In this document: one piece after another, positions 18,263 through 26,834 of the stretch
Position numbering within the stretch: the stretch's first letter is position 1
Layout of the letters: the number at the start of each line of letters is the position of its first letter
Assembly: GCF_013149805.1 (NCBI RefSeq)
Contig: NZ_JABEZT010000004.1
Coordinates: forward strand, 1-64,000
Direction: 5' to 3'
DNA from: Isoptericola chiayiensis
GTDB taxonomy: Bacteria > Actinomycetota > Actinomycetes > Actinomycetales > Cellulomonadaceae
DNA length: 64,000 nt
The notes under the pieces: generated by a model
What the model was told of the DNA's origin: nothing
Database searches by the model: none
Seen by the model: the letters and a program-made list of their open reading frames with translations, nothing else
Translations under genes and position numbers: made by a program

Positions 18263-18909
18263 GCGGACGGTCCTTCCTGGGGCGCCAGCGCCCGCTCGAT
18301 GAACTGCATGGTTTGGGCGAACACGTCCTCGGGGATCTCCGGGAGCCGGTCGCCCTGGCCCGGTGCGCTCCCGTCGGCCGGGCCGTCGGCCCCGCCCCAC
18401 AGCACCCAGCGCATCCCGACGATCTCGCCGATGCCCATCAGCGCCCAGGCGGCCACGGTGGGGTCGACGTCGCCGACCTCGCCGTTCGCCCGCGCCTTGT
18501 CCAGGCCGGTGACGTACCCCTCGACGATGTTCTGGTAGTGGCGGCGCAGGGCTTCCGGGGCGACGAACTCCGCCTGCCGGATCACCCGGTACAGCGCCGG
18601 GTGCTCGGCGGTGAACCGGAAGAACGCGCGGAACCCGGCTCGCTCGGCCTCCAGCCGGTTCGGCGCCTGCGAGCTCGCCTCGTACATGGCGTGGCGCACC
18701 CGCTGGTTCAGGTCGTCCACGAGCTCGACGAAGACGGCGTGCTTGCCCTCGAAGTACAGGTAGAAGGTGCCCATCGCGACGCTGGCGGCCTCGGTGATCT
18801 TCACGATCGAGGCGTCGTGGTAGCCCAGGTCGGCGAACACCTGCTCGGCCGCGGCGAGGATCTTCGCGCGGGTCCGGTTCCCGCGGGCGGTGCGCGGCGC
18901 GTTGCTCAT
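18259..18909 (-). CDS. TetR-family regulator within the catabolic operon
   Basis: 216 aa. N-terminal TetR helix-turn-helix: TRAKILAAAEQVFADLGYHD (about 13-32), then VAMGTFYLYFEGKHAVFVEL (recognition helix region, about 48-67). The rest is an all-helical ligand-binding domain with an Arg-rich helix (MSHRAC is absent; instead HPALYRVIRQAEFV near 108-120), and GMRWVLWGG near 175. It is cotranslated with the ligase upstream and the dehydrogenase downstream (ATGA overlaps on both sides). It is probably a local repressor or sensor of an acyl-CoA or hydroxy acid, and being part of the operon it would autoregulate. No operator identified with confidence near the livJ promoter. Confidence 0.9.
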   Translation of the reverse strand: MSNAPRTARGNRTRAKILAAAEQVFADLGYHDASIVKITEAASVAMGTFYLYFEGKHAVFVELVDDLNQRVRHAMYEASSQAPNRLEAERAGFRAFFRFTAEHPALYRVIRQAEFVAPEALRRHYQNIVEGYVTGLDKARANGEVGDVDPTVAAWALMGIGEIVGMRWVLWGGADGPADGSAPGQGDRLPEIPEDVFAQTMQFIERALAPQEGPSA

Positions 18910-20438
18910 CGGGCCTCCTCGGTGCGGGCACGCAGGGCGTGCCGGGGGATCTTGTGCAGGGACGTGCGGGGCAGCGCGTCGACGAGCGCGAACCGCTGCG
19001 GGACCTTGAAGTGCGCGAGCTCGGAGCGGCAGTACGCCTCCAGCTCCTCGGCGTCCGTGGCGTACCCGGCCCGGGGCACGACGAAGGCGTGCCCGACCTC
19101 GCCCCACCGGTCGTCGGGCACGCCGACGACGGCCGCCTCGGCGACCCCGGGGTGCCGGTGCAGCACTGTCTCGACCTCGGCCGGGCTGACGTTCTCCCCG
19201 CCGACGATGAAGAGGTCCTTGAGGCGGTCCACGATCCGGTGGTAGCCGTCGGCGTCCCGCTCGACCAGGTCCCCGGTGCGCAGCCAGCCGCCCGCGAACG
19301 CCTCCGCCGTGGCCCGCGGGTCGCGGAAGTACCCGGCGAACAAGCCCGGCCCCCGCACCAGCAGCTCGCCGGTGGCGGCGCCGTCCAGGTGCTCGCCGGT
19401 GGCCGGGTCGGCGATCGCGACGTCCACGTGCGGGTACGGCTTGCCGGCCGAGCCGGGGCGCTCGCGGGCCTCGTCGTCGGGCAGGCACAGCACGTTCGGC
19501 CCGGCCTCGGTGAGGCCGTACCCCTGGGTCAGGGCGACGCCGCGGCGGTGCCACGTGCGCAGCAGCGGCTCCGGCATCGGCGCCCCGCCGACGACGGCGG
19601 TGCGCAGCGAGGTCAGGTCGGTGCGGGCGAAGCCGGGGTGCTCGGCCAGGAGCAGGTACTGGGTGGGCACGCCCATCATGGTGGTGACGTGCCGCTCGGC
19701 GATCAGCCGGAGCACCCGCTCGGGCTCGAAGGTGCGCTCGAGCACGACAGTGGCGCCGCTCCACCAGGCCAGCAGGGGCTGGATGTTCCACCCGCCCGCG
19801 TGGAACTGGGGCAGCACGCTGAGGACGACGTCGTCGTGCGACATCTCCACCGTGCGCGAGAACGCCAGGTTGGTCCAGAAGCAGCTGGCGTGGGTCAGCA
19901 CCGCGCCCTTGGACCGGCCCGCCGTGCCCGAGGTGAACAGGAGCAGCAAGGGGTCGTCGTCCTGCACGGCGCGCTGCTCGGCGATCCCGTCGTCCCGGCG
20001 CCGGGAGGGCGGCGGCACCGCGGCCTCGACGCCGGAGCGGCCCAGCCCGGTGGTGCGCGGGGGCAGGACGAGCCGGTCGAGCGCCGCCGCGGCCAGGGTG
20101 GCGAACTCCTGCTCCACGAGCACGAGAGCGGGGTCGGCGCGGTCGATCTGGTCGGCGAGCTCGCGGGGGGAGGAGCGCCACGACAGCGGGGCGAGCACCA
20201 GTCCCGCCTGGGCGCAGGCGAAGAACAGCACGACCTGGTCGGCGCTGTTGCCGGTGACGGTGGCGATGCGGTCGCCGATGCCGTAGCCGGCCTCGCGCAG
20301 CGCGCCGGCGAGCTGCGTGGCCCGGTCGTCGAGCTCGGCGTAGGTGAGCGTCACACCGCGGTCGTCGACGGCGACGCGGCGCGGCGTCGAGGTCGCCCGG
20401 TCGCGCGTCCAGCGCCCCAGCGTGTGCAGCCCCGTCAT
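18906..20438 (-). CDS. AMP-forming acyl-CoA ligase
   Basis: 510 aa, ANL superfamily. It activates a carboxylic acid with ATP to acyl-AMP and then acyl-CoA. Motifs in order: P-loop LLLFTSGTAGRSKGA near residues 163-177, VLPQFHAGGWN near 205, VGGAPMPEPLL near 285, GYGLTEAGPN near 308, TGDLVERDADGYHRIVDRLK near 380-400, GGENVSPAEVE near 414 and LPRTSLHKIPR with the catalytic Lys near 493. Medium/short-chain-type ligase; the substrate is not deducible. In the operon it offers an ATP-driven route to the acyl-CoA parallel to the CoA-transferase. ATG overlaps the livM stop (ATGA). Confidence 0.9.
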   Translation of the reverse strand: MTGLHTLGRWTRDRATSTPRRVAVDDRGVTLTYAELDDRATQLAGALREAGYGIGDRIATVTGNSADQVVLFFACAQAGLVLAPLSWRSSPRELADQIDRADPALVLVEQEFATLAAAALDRLVLPPRTTGLGRSGVEAAVPPPSRRRDDGIAEQRAVQDDDPLLLLFTSGTAGRSKGAVLTHASCFWTNLAFSRTVEMSHDDVVLSVLPQFHAGGWNIQPLLAWWSGATVVLERTFEPERVLRLIAERHVTTMMGVPTQYLLLAEHPGFARTDLTSLRTAVVGGAPMPEPLLRTWHRRGVALTQGYGLTEAGPNVLCLPDDEARERPGSAGKPYPHVDVAIADPATGEHLDGAATGELLVRGPGLFAGYFRDPRATAEAFAGGWLRTGDLVERDADGYHRIVDRLKDLFIVGGENVSPAEVETVLHRHPGVAEAAVVGVPDDRWGEVGHAFVVPRAGYATDAEELEAYCRSELAHFKVPQRFALVDALPRTSLHKIPRHALRARTEEAR

Positions 20439-21604
20439 GCCGACTCCTCGATCGTGTCCCTTGCGACCTCGCGCTGCCGGTCCCGGTTCCGGCCGGACCG
20501 GTGGGCCAGCCGCTGCGCCGCGCCGGCGATGCCGCCGGGCAGGAACAGCACCACGAGGACGAACAACGTTCCCAGGATGAACAGCGGTTCGCTCAGGGGC
20601 ACGCGCAGGACGGACGGCAGCCCGGCGATCGCCTCGGAGGCGGCCAGCGCGCCGAGCCGCTGGTCGAGCAACGTGTACAGCACGCCGCCGACGACGGCGC
20701 CCCACCGGGACCCGACCCCGCCGAGGACGACCATGACCAGGAGCGTGAGCGTGAAGTCGGCCGACGTCACCCGCGGGACGGCACCGGACTGCAGCAGCAG
20801 GTAGGCCATGCCCACCGCGGTGGCCAGCGTGGCGGCGACGACGAAGACGAGCAGCTTGACCAGGTAGGGACGGCCGCCGACGACGCGCACGCGCATCTCG
20901 TTCTCGCGGGTCGCCGCGGCCACGTGGCCGGCTCGGGAGCGCTCGACCCACAGCACGATCGCGTAGACCACGACCAGCACCGCGAGGGCGAGCCAGTAGA
21001 GGTTGCGGGTGTTGGCGACGCCCACGAGGACGTCGGGGACGTGCGTGGTGTCCAGGGCGAGCCCTTCCTCGCCGCCGGTGGCACCGGCCGGGTTGCGGCG
21101 CACCAGCACGTTGCCCGCCTGGGCGAACGCGAGGGTGACCATCGCGAACGAGATCCCGGTGACCCGCAGCGAGATCGCCCCGACGACGTGCGCGACGGCG
21201 ATGCCGCCGACGAGCACGACGCAGGCGGCCGGCAGCAGCGGCAGGTCCGTGCGGTCCAGCACGATCGCGAGTCCGTAGACCCCGACGGCGAAGTACAGCG
21301 CGTGCCCGAAGCTCAGCAGCCCGGCGACGCCGAACAGCAGGTGGTAGCTCAAGGCCAGGGCCCCGACGAGGAGCGCCAGCGCGAGCACCTGCAGGGTGCC
21401 CGGGGTGTAGGTGGGCCCCGGCAGCACGCCGGGCAGGGAGATGGCGAGCAGCGGCAGGCAGGCGAGCAGGACGACGAGCGCGAGCCCGGTCGCGAGCGGG
21501 ACCCACCGCCGTCGTGCCGCGCCCCGAGCGCCGTCGTCGGCGGGCAGCGGTGCGGTCTCGTCGGACCGGGACGAGGCCTGCTGGGTGGTCGGCGTGGTGG
21601 TCAT
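20435..21604 (-). CDS. livM: LIV-type ABC transporter permease, LivM-like
   Basis: 389 aa. Integral membrane permease with an N-terminal cytosolic tail of about 35 residues (Thr/Ser/Ala-rich, unusual for LivM) and then about nine to ten hydrophobic segments. Family signatures: LFGVAGLLSFGHALYFAVG near 95-115, RVTGISFAMVTLAFAQ near 150-165, and VVLGGVGSRWGAVVGGVLYT near 300-320, which is the conserved LivM loop. A basic C-terminal tail (RSGRNRDRQREVAR) follows. It forms the translocation channel with LivH. ATG overlaps the livH stop. Confidence 0.92.
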   Translation of the reverse strand: MTTTPTTQQASSRSDETAPLPADDGARGAARRRWVPLATGLALVVLLACLPLLAISLPGVLPGPTYTPGTLQVLALALLVGALALSYHLLFGVAGLLSFGHALYFAVGVYGLAIVLDRTDLPLLPAACVVLVGGIAVAHVVGAISLRVTGISFAMVTLAFAQAGNVLVRRNPAGATGGEEGLALDTTHVPDVLVGVANTRNLYWLALAVLVVVYAIVLWVERSRAGHVAAATRENEMRVRVVGGRPYLVKLLVFVVAATLATAVGMAYLLLQSGAVPRVTSADFTLTLLVMVVLGGVGSRWGAVVGGVLYTLLDQRLGALAASEAIAGLPSVLRVPLSEPLFILGTLFVLVVLFLPGGIAGAAQRLAHRSGRNRDRQREVARDTIEESA

Positions 21605-22473
21605 GCTCTCCTCCCGAGGAGGCCGGAGGGACGGACGAGCAGCACGAGCGCCAGGAGCAGGACGACCACGAGGTCGCCGTAGCCCCAGTAGTAGTTGGCG
21701 AACTGCTGCAGGACCGCGACGAGGACGGCGGCGACCGCGGCGCCGGTCAGCGACCCGAGCCCGCCGATGACGGTGACGATGAAGGCGAAGATGAGCAGCT
21801 GGGCGCCCAGGTGCGGAGACACGTAGCCGAAGTACTGCGAGGCGAGCACCCCGCCGAGGCCCGCGGCCGCGCCGCCGACGGCGAACACCAGCGTGAACGC
21901 CTTGCGGACGTCGATGCCCAGCGCCGTGACCATGGCGCGGTTCTCCACGCCGGCCCGGATGATCAGGCCGAAGCGCGTGTAGCGCAGGAACAGCACGATG
22001 CCGATGAGGACGAGGACGGCCGCACCGATCGCGAGGAACCTGTCGTTGGGGACGGGGGCGCCGGCGACGTCGGTGGTGCCGCGCAGCCAGGCGGGACCCT
22101 CGATGAACTCGGGGTCCGACCCCCAGGTCCCCTCGAACAGCGCCACGGTCGCCAGCGCGAGGCCGACGGTGACCAGGACCTGCTCGATGTGGCGTTCGTA
22201 GAGGCGCCGGACCAGCAGCAGCTCGGTCAGGGCGGCGAACGCGGCCCCGACGGCGGCGCCCACGACGAGCGCGAGGCCGAAGACTCCCCAGCTGTCGGCG
22301 CCGAGCCGACGGGCCACCTCCCACCCGGCAAAGGCGCCGAGGGTCAGGAACGAGCCGTGGGCGAAGTTCAGCACGCCCATCAGCCCGTAGATGAGCGACA
22401 GCCCGGAGGCGACGAGGAAGTACAGCGCACCGAGGCCGAGCCCGGTGATCAGCAGCAGGACGATCGTGCTCAT
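21601..22473 (-). CDS. livH: LIV-type ABC transporter permease, LivH-like
   Basis: 290 aa with about eight membrane segments. The typical N-terminus GLSLIYGLMGVLNFAHGSFL is at residues 25-44; RAGVENRAMVTALGIDVRKA (about 175-194) is the conserved cytosolic loop contacting the ATPases, and VIGGLGSLTGAAVAA lies near 238. Length is standard for LivH. ATG at 22473 overlaps the livF stop. Pairs with LivM to import the substrate captured by LivJ. Confidence 0.93.
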   Translation of the reverse strand: MSTIVLLLITGLGLGALYFLVASGLSLIYGLMGVLNFAHGSFLTLGAFAGWEVARRLGADSWGVFGLALVVGAAVGAAFAALTELLLVRRLYERHIEQVLVTVGLALATVALFEGTWGSDPEFIEGPAWLRGTTDVAGAPVPNDRFLAIGAAVLVLIGIVLFLRYTRFGLIIRAGVENRAMVTALGIDVRKAFTLVFAVGGAAAGLGGVLASQYFGYVSPHLGAQLLIFAFIVTVIGGLGSLTGAAVAAVLVAVLQQFANYYWGYGDLVVVLLLALVLLVRPSGLLGRRA

Positions 22474-23183
22474 GCGGCGTTCTCCGAGGTGTGCACGCCC
22501 AGCAGGCGCTGGATGCGGTCGGGGTCGTCGAGCAGCTCGGCGGCGTCGCCGGTGTGCACCACGCGGCCGGCGTCGATGACGACCACGGTGGTGGCGAGTC
22601 GTTCGATGACCTCGAGGTTCTGCTCGACCAGGAGCACCGGAGCGGTCGCGGCCGCCTCGGCCAGCGCTGTGGCGACCTGCCCGACGATCTTGGGCGCGAG
22701 GCCCTTGGTCGGCTCGTCGACGAGGAGGAGGCGGTTGTCGTTGAGCAGCGCCCGGGCCAGGGAGACCATCTGCTGCTGCCCGCCGGAGAGCGTGCCCGCG
22801 CGCTGCGCGGAACGCCGGACCAGGTCGGGGAACAGGTCGGCGACGAGCTCGCGGCGCGGGGCGGCGTCGCGTTCGGCCAGGCGCAGGTTCTCCGCGACCG
22901 TCAGCCCCGCGAAGACCTCGCGGTCCTCGGGGACGTAGCCGACGCCGCGGCGCACGATGCGGTCGGTGCTCAGCCGGTCGATGCGCTCGCCGGCGAGGGT
23001 CACCTCGCCGGTGCGGGCGTAGAGACCGAGGAGCGCCTTGAGGGTGGACGTCTTGCCGACGCCGTTCCGGCCGAGGACGGCCGTGACGCCGGTCGCGGGG
23101 ACGTCGAAGGTGACGTCCTCGACGACCTGCTGGCCGGCGACGGTGGCGCGCAGGTTCGTCACGCGCAGGATCGGCTCGGTCAC
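22470..23183 (-). CDS. livF: LIV-type ABC transporter ATP-binding protein, LivF-like
   Basis: 237 aa from a GTG overlapping the livG stop. Walker A LGRNGVGKTSTLKA near residues 38-48, Q-loop region YVPEDREVFAGLTVAENL near 85, signature LSGGQQQMVSLARAL near 130, Walker B LLLVDEPTKGLAP near 153 and switch His region VLLVEQN near 185. The PxDRxVFxxLTVxENL and TKGLAP features separate LivF from LivG. Confidence 0.94.
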   Translation of the reverse strand: MTEPILRVTNLRATVAGQQVVEDVTFDVPATGVTAVLGRNGVGKTSTLKALLGLYARTGEVTLAGERIDRLSTDRIVRRGVGYVPEDREVFAGLTVAENLRLAERDAAPRRELVADLFPDLVRRSAQRAGTLSGGQQQMVSLARALLNDNRLLLVDEPTKGLAPKIVGQVATALAEAAATAPVLLVEQNLEVIERLATTVVVIDAGRVVHTGDAAELLDDPDRIQRLLGVHTSENAA

Positions 23184-23953
23184 GCGACGTCTCCCAGGTA
23201 GGCGCTCTGGACGGTGGGGTCGGACATCACGGCCTCCGGGGTGTCGTAGGCGAGCAGCTCGCCGTGGTGCATGACGGCGACCCGGTCGACGAGCCCGAGG
23301 ACGACGTCCATGTGGTGCTCGACCATGAGCACCGTGCGGCCGCTGCGGTGCAGGCGGCGGATGACCTCGCTCAGCCCGGGCACGTCCGAGGAGGACACCC
23401 CGGCCATGGGCTCGTCGAGCAGGATGACGCTCGGGTCGGTGGCCAGCAGGACGGCGATCTCGAGCTTGCGCTTGTCCCCGTGGGAGAGGTCGCCGGCCGC
23501 GACGCCGAGGCGGTGCTCCAGGCCCACCTCGGCGAGGTGCTCGACGGCACGCCGGGTGGCGGCGTCGCGCCGGTGCGGGAACGCCAGCACCGACAGGCTG
23601 CGCCCGAGATGCATCTGGGCGGCGAGCCGGACGTTCTCGAGCACGTCGAGACGGGGGAAGACGCTGGAGGTCTGGAAGGTGCGGCCCAGCCCGGCACGGG
23701 CCCGCCGGGCGACCGGGTCGCCGGTGACGTCGCGGCCGTCGATGCGGACCGTGCCCGTCGTGGGGCGCAGGACTCCCGAGACGAGGTTGAACAGCGTCGT
23801 CTTGCCGGCACCATTGGGGCCGATGACGCCGATCATCTCGCCCGGCGCGACCTCGAGTGTCACGTCGTGCAGGATCTGCGCGCCACCGATGCGCAGGCCG
23901 AGGCCGTGGGTGGCGAGGGCGGGCACGTCCGTGCCGGGCTGGTGGTGCGGCAT
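23180..23953 (-). CDS. livG: LIV-type ABC transporter ATP-binding protein, LivG-like
   Basis: 257 aa. Walker A GPNGAGKTTLFNLVSG near residue 43, GLGRTFQTSSVFPRLDVLEN near 88 (LivG-type Q-loop), signature LSHGDKRKLEIAVLLA near 160, Walker B VILLDEPMAGVSSSD near 180, and VEHHMDVVLGLVDRVAVM near 208. The GTTLFN and MAGVSSSD features are LivG-like. ATG at 23953 is preceded by GGAGG (in the last codons of livJ) and lies 2 nt after the livJ stop. Confidence 0.93.
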   Translation of the reverse strand: MPHHQPGTDVPALATHGLGLRIGGAQILHDVTLEVAPGEMIGVIGPNGAGKTTLFNLVSGVLRPTTGTVRIDGRDVTGDPVARRARAGLGRTFQTSSVFPRLDVLENVRLAAQMHLGRSLSVLAFPHRRDAATRRAVEHLAEVGLEHRLGVAAGDLSHGDKRKLEIAVLLATDPSVILLDEPMAGVSSSDVPGLSEVIRRLHRSGRTVLMVEHHMDVVLGLVDRVAVMHHGELLAYDTPEAVMSDPTVQSAYLGDVA

Positions 23954-23955
23954 CG

Positions 23956-25161
23956 TCAGTCGGCCTCCGGCGGCGCGACCGCGTCGGCGGGCACCTCGTC
24001 GACGAGCTCGGGCATCCAGGAGCCGTCGGTCTCGACCAGGCCGACCTGGTACATCGGCTGCAGCACCGCGTGGTCGGACTCGCGGATCGTCGTCGAGCCC
24101 TTGGGCCCGTCGAACGTCCAGCCCTCCAGCGCGCCGACCATGGCGTCGACGTCGTCGCCGCCCTCGGCGATCGCGTGCACGATCATCTGCGCCGCGACGA
24201 ACCCGTCGGGGGTGAACAGGTCGGGCGTCCCGCCGGCCTCCTCGACCGCCGCGACCATGGCGTCGTTGACCTCGTTGTCCGGGGCACCGGGGAAGTAGTG
24301 GTTGAGGAAGTCGACCTTGGCCGCGGCGTCGCCGTAGGCGTCGAACGTGGCCGCGTCGCCGAGGCCGGTGACCACGGTGGTGGCGTCCAGGACGCCCTGC
24401 TGGTCGAGGCCCTCCCACATCGCGCCCGACGACGCGCCCGCCCAGGCGACGAAGACGAGGTCGGGGTCGGCGTCGATCACCTGGCGGGCGAACGGCGTGA
24501 ACTCGGTGGCGTCCTCGGGCACGAGGATGCTGTCGACCTTGGCGCCCTGGGCGCCGAGGACGCCGTCGACGGCGGCGAGGTTGCCCTGGCCGAACGCGTT
24601 GTCCTGGGCGAAGACGAGCACCTTCGCGCCGTCCGGGTCGACGAACGTGCCGGCCGTGGCGACGTCCTGCAGCGACTGCCGGCCGGAGCGGAACGTGTAG
24701 TCGTTGATGCCGGTGATCGCGTCGGCGGCGGCCGGGCCGGAGACGTAGAGCACCTGGTTCTGCTCGGCCTGCTCGGCGAGCTTGAGCGCGATGCCGGAGG
24801 AGACCGTGCCACCCATGATCTGCACGCCCTGGCCGATGAGGTCCTTGGCGTGGTTGACGGCCTTGTCCGGGTCACCGGCGTCGTCGAGGTAGGTGACCTC
24901 GATCGGCTGCCCGTCGACCTCGCCGGTGCCGTCGGTCGCGTGGTCCAGGCCGGCCTCGAAGCCCTGGTGGTAGGCCTCGCCGTAGGCGGCGAGCGGTCCG
25001 GTCTTGGAGTAGATGATGCCGACCTCGACGGGGTCGGCCGCGGCGCTCTCGCCGCCGTCGTCGGTGCCGCCGACCCCGCCGTCCGCCGGTGCGCACGCCG
25101 CGAGCGCGAACACCGTGACGGCAGTGGTGGCCAGTGCGAGGGACTTCTTCGTGACCCGCAT
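23956..25161 (-). CDS. livJ: LIV-type substrate-binding lipoprotein
   Basis: 401 aa, type 1 periplasmic-binding fold (leucine/amide-binding family). Lipoprotein signal with lipobox LAAC, lipidated Cys near residue 23, then a short acidic linker. The mature domain starts VEVGIIYSKTGPLAAYGEAY near 46-65, as in LivJ/UrtA/aliphatic-amide binders, followed by GGTVSSGIALKLAEQAEQN near 117 and VLVFAQDNAFGQGNLAAVDG near 170. This family imports branched-chain amino acids but also urea, amides and aromatic or short acids. The gene context here argues for a hydroxy or oxo acid, or an ester. First gene of the 13-gene operon, with the predicted promoter about 60-90 nt upstream. Confidence 0.92.
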   Translation of the reverse strand: MRVTKKSLALATTAVTVFALAACAPADGGVGGTDDGGESAAADPVEVGIIYSKTGPLAAYGEAYHQGFEAGLDHATDGTGEVDGQPIEVTYLDDAGDPDKAVNHAKDLIGQGVQIMGGTVSSGIALKLAEQAEQNQVLYVSGPAAADAITGINDYTFRSGRQSLQDVATAGTFVDPDGAKVLVFAQDNAFGQGNLAAVDGVLGAQGAKVDSILVPEDATEFTPFARQVIDADPDLVFVAWAGASSGAMWEGLDQQGVLDATTVVTGLGDAATFDAYGDAAAKVDFLNHYFPGAPDNEVNDAMVAAVEEAGGTPDLFTPDGFVAAQMIVHAIAEGGDDVDAMVGALEGWTFDGPKGSTTIRESDHAVLQPMYQVGLVETDGSWMPELVDEVPADAVAPPEAD

Positions 25162-25220
25162 GACTCTGCCCTTCGTTGGGTTCTCACCCGTCGAACATGA
25201 CAGGTGATTCAGGTATGAGG

Positions 25221-25250
25221 ATCTTGTCGGGAGAGGCGTCCGGATGTCAA
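25221..25250 (-). promoter_or_regulatory. Predicted sigma-70-type promoter of the liv/ketone operon
   Basis: On the minus strand an exact TTGACA (25250-25245) is followed 18 nt later by CAAGAT (25226-25221), keeping the A2 and T6 of a -10 box. Transcription would begin about 55 nt before the livJ ATG. Two direct CAGGT copies on the plus strand (near 25201 and 25211) lie over the expected start and could be regulator contacts. Confidence 0.5.
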
Positions 25251-25320
25251 GACGGCCTGGGCCGTGGCAGGGTCACGATCCGATCACGGGCGCGGCTCGC
25301 ACCTGCGCGGCACAGACAAA

Positions 25321-25393
25321 GCTGTGGGCGCACTTCTCGGGGTCCGGCACCGGGATGAACCGGGCGGAACGGGCCGAGAAGTGCGCCCACAGC
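25321..25393. repeat. 73-nt palindromic element, copy B
   Basis: The best copy: arms GCTGTGGGCGCACTTCTCGG (25321-25340) and its exact complement (25374-25393), 20 bp perfect, loop 33 nt. Located 25 nt past the nhaA stop codon and upstream of the livJ promoter. Same family as 12487-12559 and 29185-29257. It may terminate nhaA transcripts before they reach the liv operon. Confidence 0.88.
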
Positions 25394-25418
25394 GTGGAGG
25401 GGGAGCGTGGCCGAGAAC

Positions 25419-26741
25419 TCAGTGGTCCTTGCGGTCCTCCTCGTCACCGATGAACGTCGTGACCTCGTCGGGCAGGTCGTCGCGGTTCATGTCCGGGCCG
25501 CGGTCCTGCTTGGCGTCCCAGCGCAGGGTGAGGGCACCGAGCGTCGCCGCGACGACGGAGCCGATGAGGATGGCGGCCTTGGCGCCGAGCGTGTGCTCGG
25601 AGCCCTCGCCGAACGACAGCTCGGCGATCAGCAGCGACACCGTGAACCCGATGCCGGCCAGGAAGGCCACCGGCAGCAGGTCGCGCACGCCGATGCCCGC
25701 GGCCAGCCGTAGCGGCGTGACGCGGGTGACGAGCCAGGTGGTGCCCAGGATGCCGAGCAGCTTGCCGAGCACCAGGCCCGCGACGATCGCGAAGACGACC
25801 GGCTGGGACAGGATCTCGGCCGGGCCTCCGCCGTCGACCAGGTTCACCCCGGCCGAGAAGAAGGCGAAGATCGGCAGCGCCAGGCCCTGCGACCACGGCT
25901 TGACGGCGTGCTCGTAGTGCGTGGTGCGGGCCACGTCCTCGCCGTGCGTGGGCTTCGCGGCGACGGTGAAGCCCATCAGCACGCCGGCCACGGTGGCGTG
26001 CACGCCCGAGGCGTGCATGAGCGCCCAGCCGACGAAGAAGATCGGGATGAGCAGCCACCACCGCGGGTTGCGCGTCCGGACGTACCAGCCGAACAGGGCG
26101 ATGACGGCGAAGGACCCGAGGAGCGGGAGGAACTTGATCTCGTCGGTGTAGAACACGGCGATCACCGTGATGGCCAGCAGGTCGTCGACGACGGCGAGCG
26201 TCAGCAGGAACGTGCGGATCGCGACCGGCAGGCCCTTGCCGAAGACGGCGAGGACCGCCACGGCGAAGGCGATGTCGGTGGCCGTCGGGATGGCCCAGCC
26301 GTGCAGGGCGCCGGAGTCGCCGAGGGTGATCACCATGACGGCGTAGATGATCGCCGGGACGGCCATGCCGCCCACGGCCGCGAGCATCGGCACGCCGGCC
26401 TGCTTGGGGTTGCGCAGCGAACCGGCGACGAACTCCTGCTTGAGCTCGAGGCCGACGACGAAGAAGAAGATCGCCAGCAGGCCGTCGGCCGCCCACTTGG
26501 CGAGCGTCAGGTCGAGGTGGACGTAGACCGGACCGATGTACTCGGGGCCGACGTGGGTCTGCGCGAGGGTCTCGTAGGCGTCCCGCCAGGGGGAGTTCGC
26601 GAAGACCAGGGCCAGGATGGCGGCCCCGATGAGCAGGGCTCCGCCGGTGGTCTCCTTCGAGACCCAGTGCGCCAGGCGGGCTCCGGGGGACTGTCGGGTG
26701 TCGGTGCTCAGGATGGGCTCCAGACGTCTCGTGGCGTGCAA
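25419..26741 (-). CDS. nhaA: Na+/H+ antiporter NhaA
   Basis: 440 aa. Inner-membrane electrogenic antiporter expelling Na+ (or Li+) in exchange for H+. About 11-12 hydrophobic segments. Family motifs: GGALLIGAAILALVFANSPW near residues 33-52, ADGLLAIFFFVVGLELKQEF near 85-104, PTATDIAFAVAVLAVFG near 152-168, and the paired-aspartate LAVVDDLLAITVIAVFY near 183-199, which binds the ion. A charged tail of about 40 residues ends in EEDRKDH. The only start giving a full N-terminus is a TTG at 26741; no strong ribosome site is seen, so the exact start is uncertain. Confidence 0.93.
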   Translation of the reverse strand: MHATRRLEPILSTDTRQSPGARLAHWVSKETTGGALLIGAAILALVFANSPWRDAYETLAQTHVGPEYIGPVYVHLDLTLAKWAADGLLAIFFFVVGLELKQEFVAGSLRNPKQAGVPMLAAVGGMAVPAIIYAVMVITLGDSGALHGWAIPTATDIAFAVAVLAVFGKGLPVAIRTFLLTLAVVDDLLAITVIAVFYTDEIKFLPLLGSFAVIALFGWYVRTRNPRWWLLIPIFFVGWALMHASGVHATVAGVLMGFTVAAKPTHGEDVARTTHYEHAVKPWSQGLALPIFAFFSAGVNLVDGGGPAEILSQPVVFAIVAGLVLGKLLGILGTTWLVTRVTPLRLAAGIGVRDLLPVAFLAGIGFTVSLLIAELSFGEGSEHTLGAKAAILIGSVVAATLGALTLRWDAKQDRGPDMNRDDLPDEVTTFIGDEEDRKDH

Positions 26742-26834
26742 CGGTGGCCGGCGTCCCAGCCGGCGCCGCCGACCAGTCTTCCCGGCTCGCCCTGCCGCAC
26801 AGGATACCGGCCGGGTGCCGGGTCGCCGGACCGG

